From contig JARCOQ010000002.1 in the NCBI GenBank assembly GCA_029207755.1, forward strand, positions 11,981,156 through 12,045,155: a stretch of DNA of 64,000 nucleotides, in the 5' to 3' direction. This document shows positions 62,756 through 64,000 of this stretch, in pieces. The position numbers and the translations under genes were made by a program. The stretch comes from Chamaea fasciata (taxonomy: Eukaryota > Chordata > Aves > Passeriformes > Sylviidae). Position 1 is the stretch's first letter, and each line of letters begins with the position of its first letter. The notes below the pieces were generated by a model. The model was not told the origin of the DNA. It searched no databases and saw only the letters and a program-made list of their open reading frames with translations.

Positions 62756-63120
62756 AGAGGCCCTGCCTCTAGCCAGGAAGAGGCACGGGAAAATCGGGTT
62801 TTTTGGACTGTGTGGATTCAATGGCCTGGCACATCAGAGCCACAAAAATATGAAGCTTTAGTAGATACTGGGTCGCAGTGTACTCTAATGCCATCGAGAC
62901 ATGTGGGGGCAGAACTTATTTCCATTGCCGGCGTGACGGGGGGATCACAGGAATTGACTGTAGTTGAAGCCGAGGTGAGCCTAACTGGGAAGGAGTGGCA
63001 GAAACTTCCGATTGTGACCGGCCCCGAGGCTCCGTGTATTCTGGGCATAGACTTCCTCAGGAATGGATATTATAAAGACCCTAAAGGACTCAGATGGGCT
63101 TTTGGAATAGCTGCTGTGGA
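62756..63120 (+). CDS. pro: pro: retroviral aspartic protease domain
   Basis: The frame continues straight from gag after one TAG, with no ATG, so it would be made as a gag-pro-pol fusion by stop readthrough. The active-site triad region is ALVDTGSQCTLM, with catalytic Asp at 62864-62866 (DTGS at 62864-62875). The second hallmark, PCILGIDFLR, follows at 63032-63061. It forms the homodimeric enzyme that cleaves Gag and Pol. About 120 codons is normal for the family. No stop lies inside the domain, and both hallmark motifs are intact. Because the upstream TAA and downstream TAGs break the polyprotein, activity in vivo is unlikely. The border with reverse transcriptase is approximate. Confidence 0.88.
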
Positions 63121-64000
63121 GACAGAGAACATTAAGCAGTTAAACACCTTGCCGGGACTATCAGAGAACCCATCTGCAGTGGGACTCCTGAAGGTAGAAG
63201 AACAACAAGTACCTGTTGCCACCTCGACAGTGCACCGTCGGCAGTATCGGAAAAATCGAGATGCCGTGATTCCCATCCACAAGATGATCCGTGAGCTAGA
63301 GAGCCAAAGGGTGGTCAGCAAAACCCACTCACCCTTCAACAGCCCCATCTGGCCTGTGTGCAAGTCTGATAGAGAATAGAGACTGACTGTAGACTATCGT
63401 GCATTGAATGAAGTGACTCCACCGCTGAGCGCTGCTGTGCCGGACATGCTGGAACTTCAGTACGAGCTGGAGTCCAAGGCAGCGAAGTGGTATGCCACTA
63501 TTGACATTGCTAATGCATTTTTCTCCATTCCTCTAGCTGCAGAATGCAGGCCTCAGTTTGCTTTCACCTGGAGAGGCATGCAGTACACCTAGAACCGGCT
63601 GCCCCAGGGTTGGAAACACAGCCGCACCATCTGCCATGGGCTGATCCAAGCTGCACTAGAGAAGGGTGAGGCTCCAGAACATCTACAGTACATTGATGAC
63701 ATCATTGTGTGGAGGAAGACTGCAGCTGAAATGTTTGAGAAAGGAGAGAGGATCATCCAGATTCTGCTGAAAGCCGAGTTTACCATCAAGAAGAGCAAAG
63801 TCAAGAGACCTGCCAGAGAGATCCAGTTCCTAGAAGAAAAGTGGCAAAATGAACAGCAGCAGATCCCCACTGAGGTCATTGATAAGATCACAGCAATGTC
63901 TCCACCAACCAGCAAAAAGGAAACACAAGCTTTCCTAGAAGCCATAAGTTTTTGGAAGATGCACATTCCTGAGTACAGTCAAATCGTGAGCCCTCTCTAC
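63121..64000 (+). pseudogene. pol: pol: reverse transcriptase, broken, cut by window end
   Basis: The same frame as gag and protease, open to base 64000 apart from TAG at 63377-63379 and TAG at 63590-63592. Conserved RT blocks in order: SPFNSPIWPV before the first stop, RLTVDYRALNEVTP after it, YATIDIANAFFSIPL with the first catalytic Asp at 63503-63505, LPQGW at 63599-63613, and the YIDD catalytic box at 63689-63700 (HLQYIDDIIVW). The thumb/connection region (SQIVSPLY) reaches the window edge. Both stops fall at positions where this RT family typically has Trp, one base change away. Two sites where retroviral RTs usually show FLG read FLE here. RNase H and integrase lie outside the window. 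The copy is a defective polymerase, degraded in place. Confidence 0.92.

Larger units (their letters stand above)
59623..64000 (+). mobile_element. ERV-L-like endogenous retrovirus, 5' half (runs off window)
   Basis: A plus-strand provirus with 5' LTR, primer binding site, leader, gag, protease and reverse transcriptase in canonical order. The RT and capsid-like sequences are of the avian ERV-L type, judged from recognisable protein motifs rather than a search. RNase H, integrase and the 3' LTR would lie beyond 64000. Four stop codons interrupt the single gag-pro-pol frame, at least two of them inside RT, so this copy cannot make a complete polymerase. No env can be judged from this window. 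The 5 bp before the LTR (59618-59622, tatat) predict the target duplication expected after the unseen 3' LTR. Confidence 0.93.

Overview
The window looks like a gene-poor, AT-rich stretch of a bird genome, probably a passerine macrochromosome or a large intron or intergenic desert. The evidence is the repeat content. There are eight fragments of the avian/reptilian LINE CR1, several bird-type retroviral LTRs, no SINE-like repeats, and one ERV-L-like provirus whose gag, protease and reverse transcriptase can be read directly. I found no host protein-coding gene, tRNA, rRNA or CRISPR array that I can support. Nearly all open frames outside the provirus are short, lack homology I recognise, or lie in low-complexity or repeat sequence.

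Layout. 1-436: LTR-like repeat cut by the window edge. 437-13.0 kb: unique AT-rich DNA with a minus-strand CR1 (5.67-6.16 kb), a plus-strand CR1 tail (7.42-7.68 kb) and a longer plus-strand CR1 starting at 12.46 kb. 13.01-13.62 kb: a 611-bp solo LTR on the minus strand, inserted into that CR1 with a 4-bp target duplication; the CR1 tail resumes at 13.62 kb. 21.0-21.4 kb: a second copy of the repeat seen at position 1, same orientation. 29.5-30.1 kb: CR1. 31.12 kb: a run of 28 C. 34.3-34.6 kb: minus-strand CR1. 36.89 kb: a 40-base CR1 tail scrap. 41.9-42.2 and 50.8-51.3 kb: two related CR1 tails. The rest to 59.6 kb is unique sequence with microsatellites and unusually many long A/T homopolymers. 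Several of these unique blocks look like candidate conserved non-coding elements, but only by inspection.

59,623-64,000 is the main feature: the 5' half of a plus-strand ERV-L-like endogenous retrovirus, running off the right edge. It has a ~1.23-kb 5' LTR (TG...CA), a tRNA-Lys-type primer binding site, a leader, and gag, protease and reverse transcriptase all in one reading frame. That frame is interrupted by four stops: TAA at 61,880, TAG at 62,753 (the gag/pro-pol junction, possibly native), and TAG at 63,377 and 63,590 inside reverse transcriptase. The copy is therefore defective in pol. Protease and RT active-site motifs are still visible. The N-terminal Gag half is unusual in carrying a hydrophobic, membrane-span-like segment followed by a proline-rich linker.

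No novel multi-gene system was found. The most interesting items are the provirus (gag architecture, in-frame gag/pol stop, G-to-A-like damage pattern), the LTR-in-CR1 nesting with a readable target duplication, and the candidate conserved non-coding blocks.
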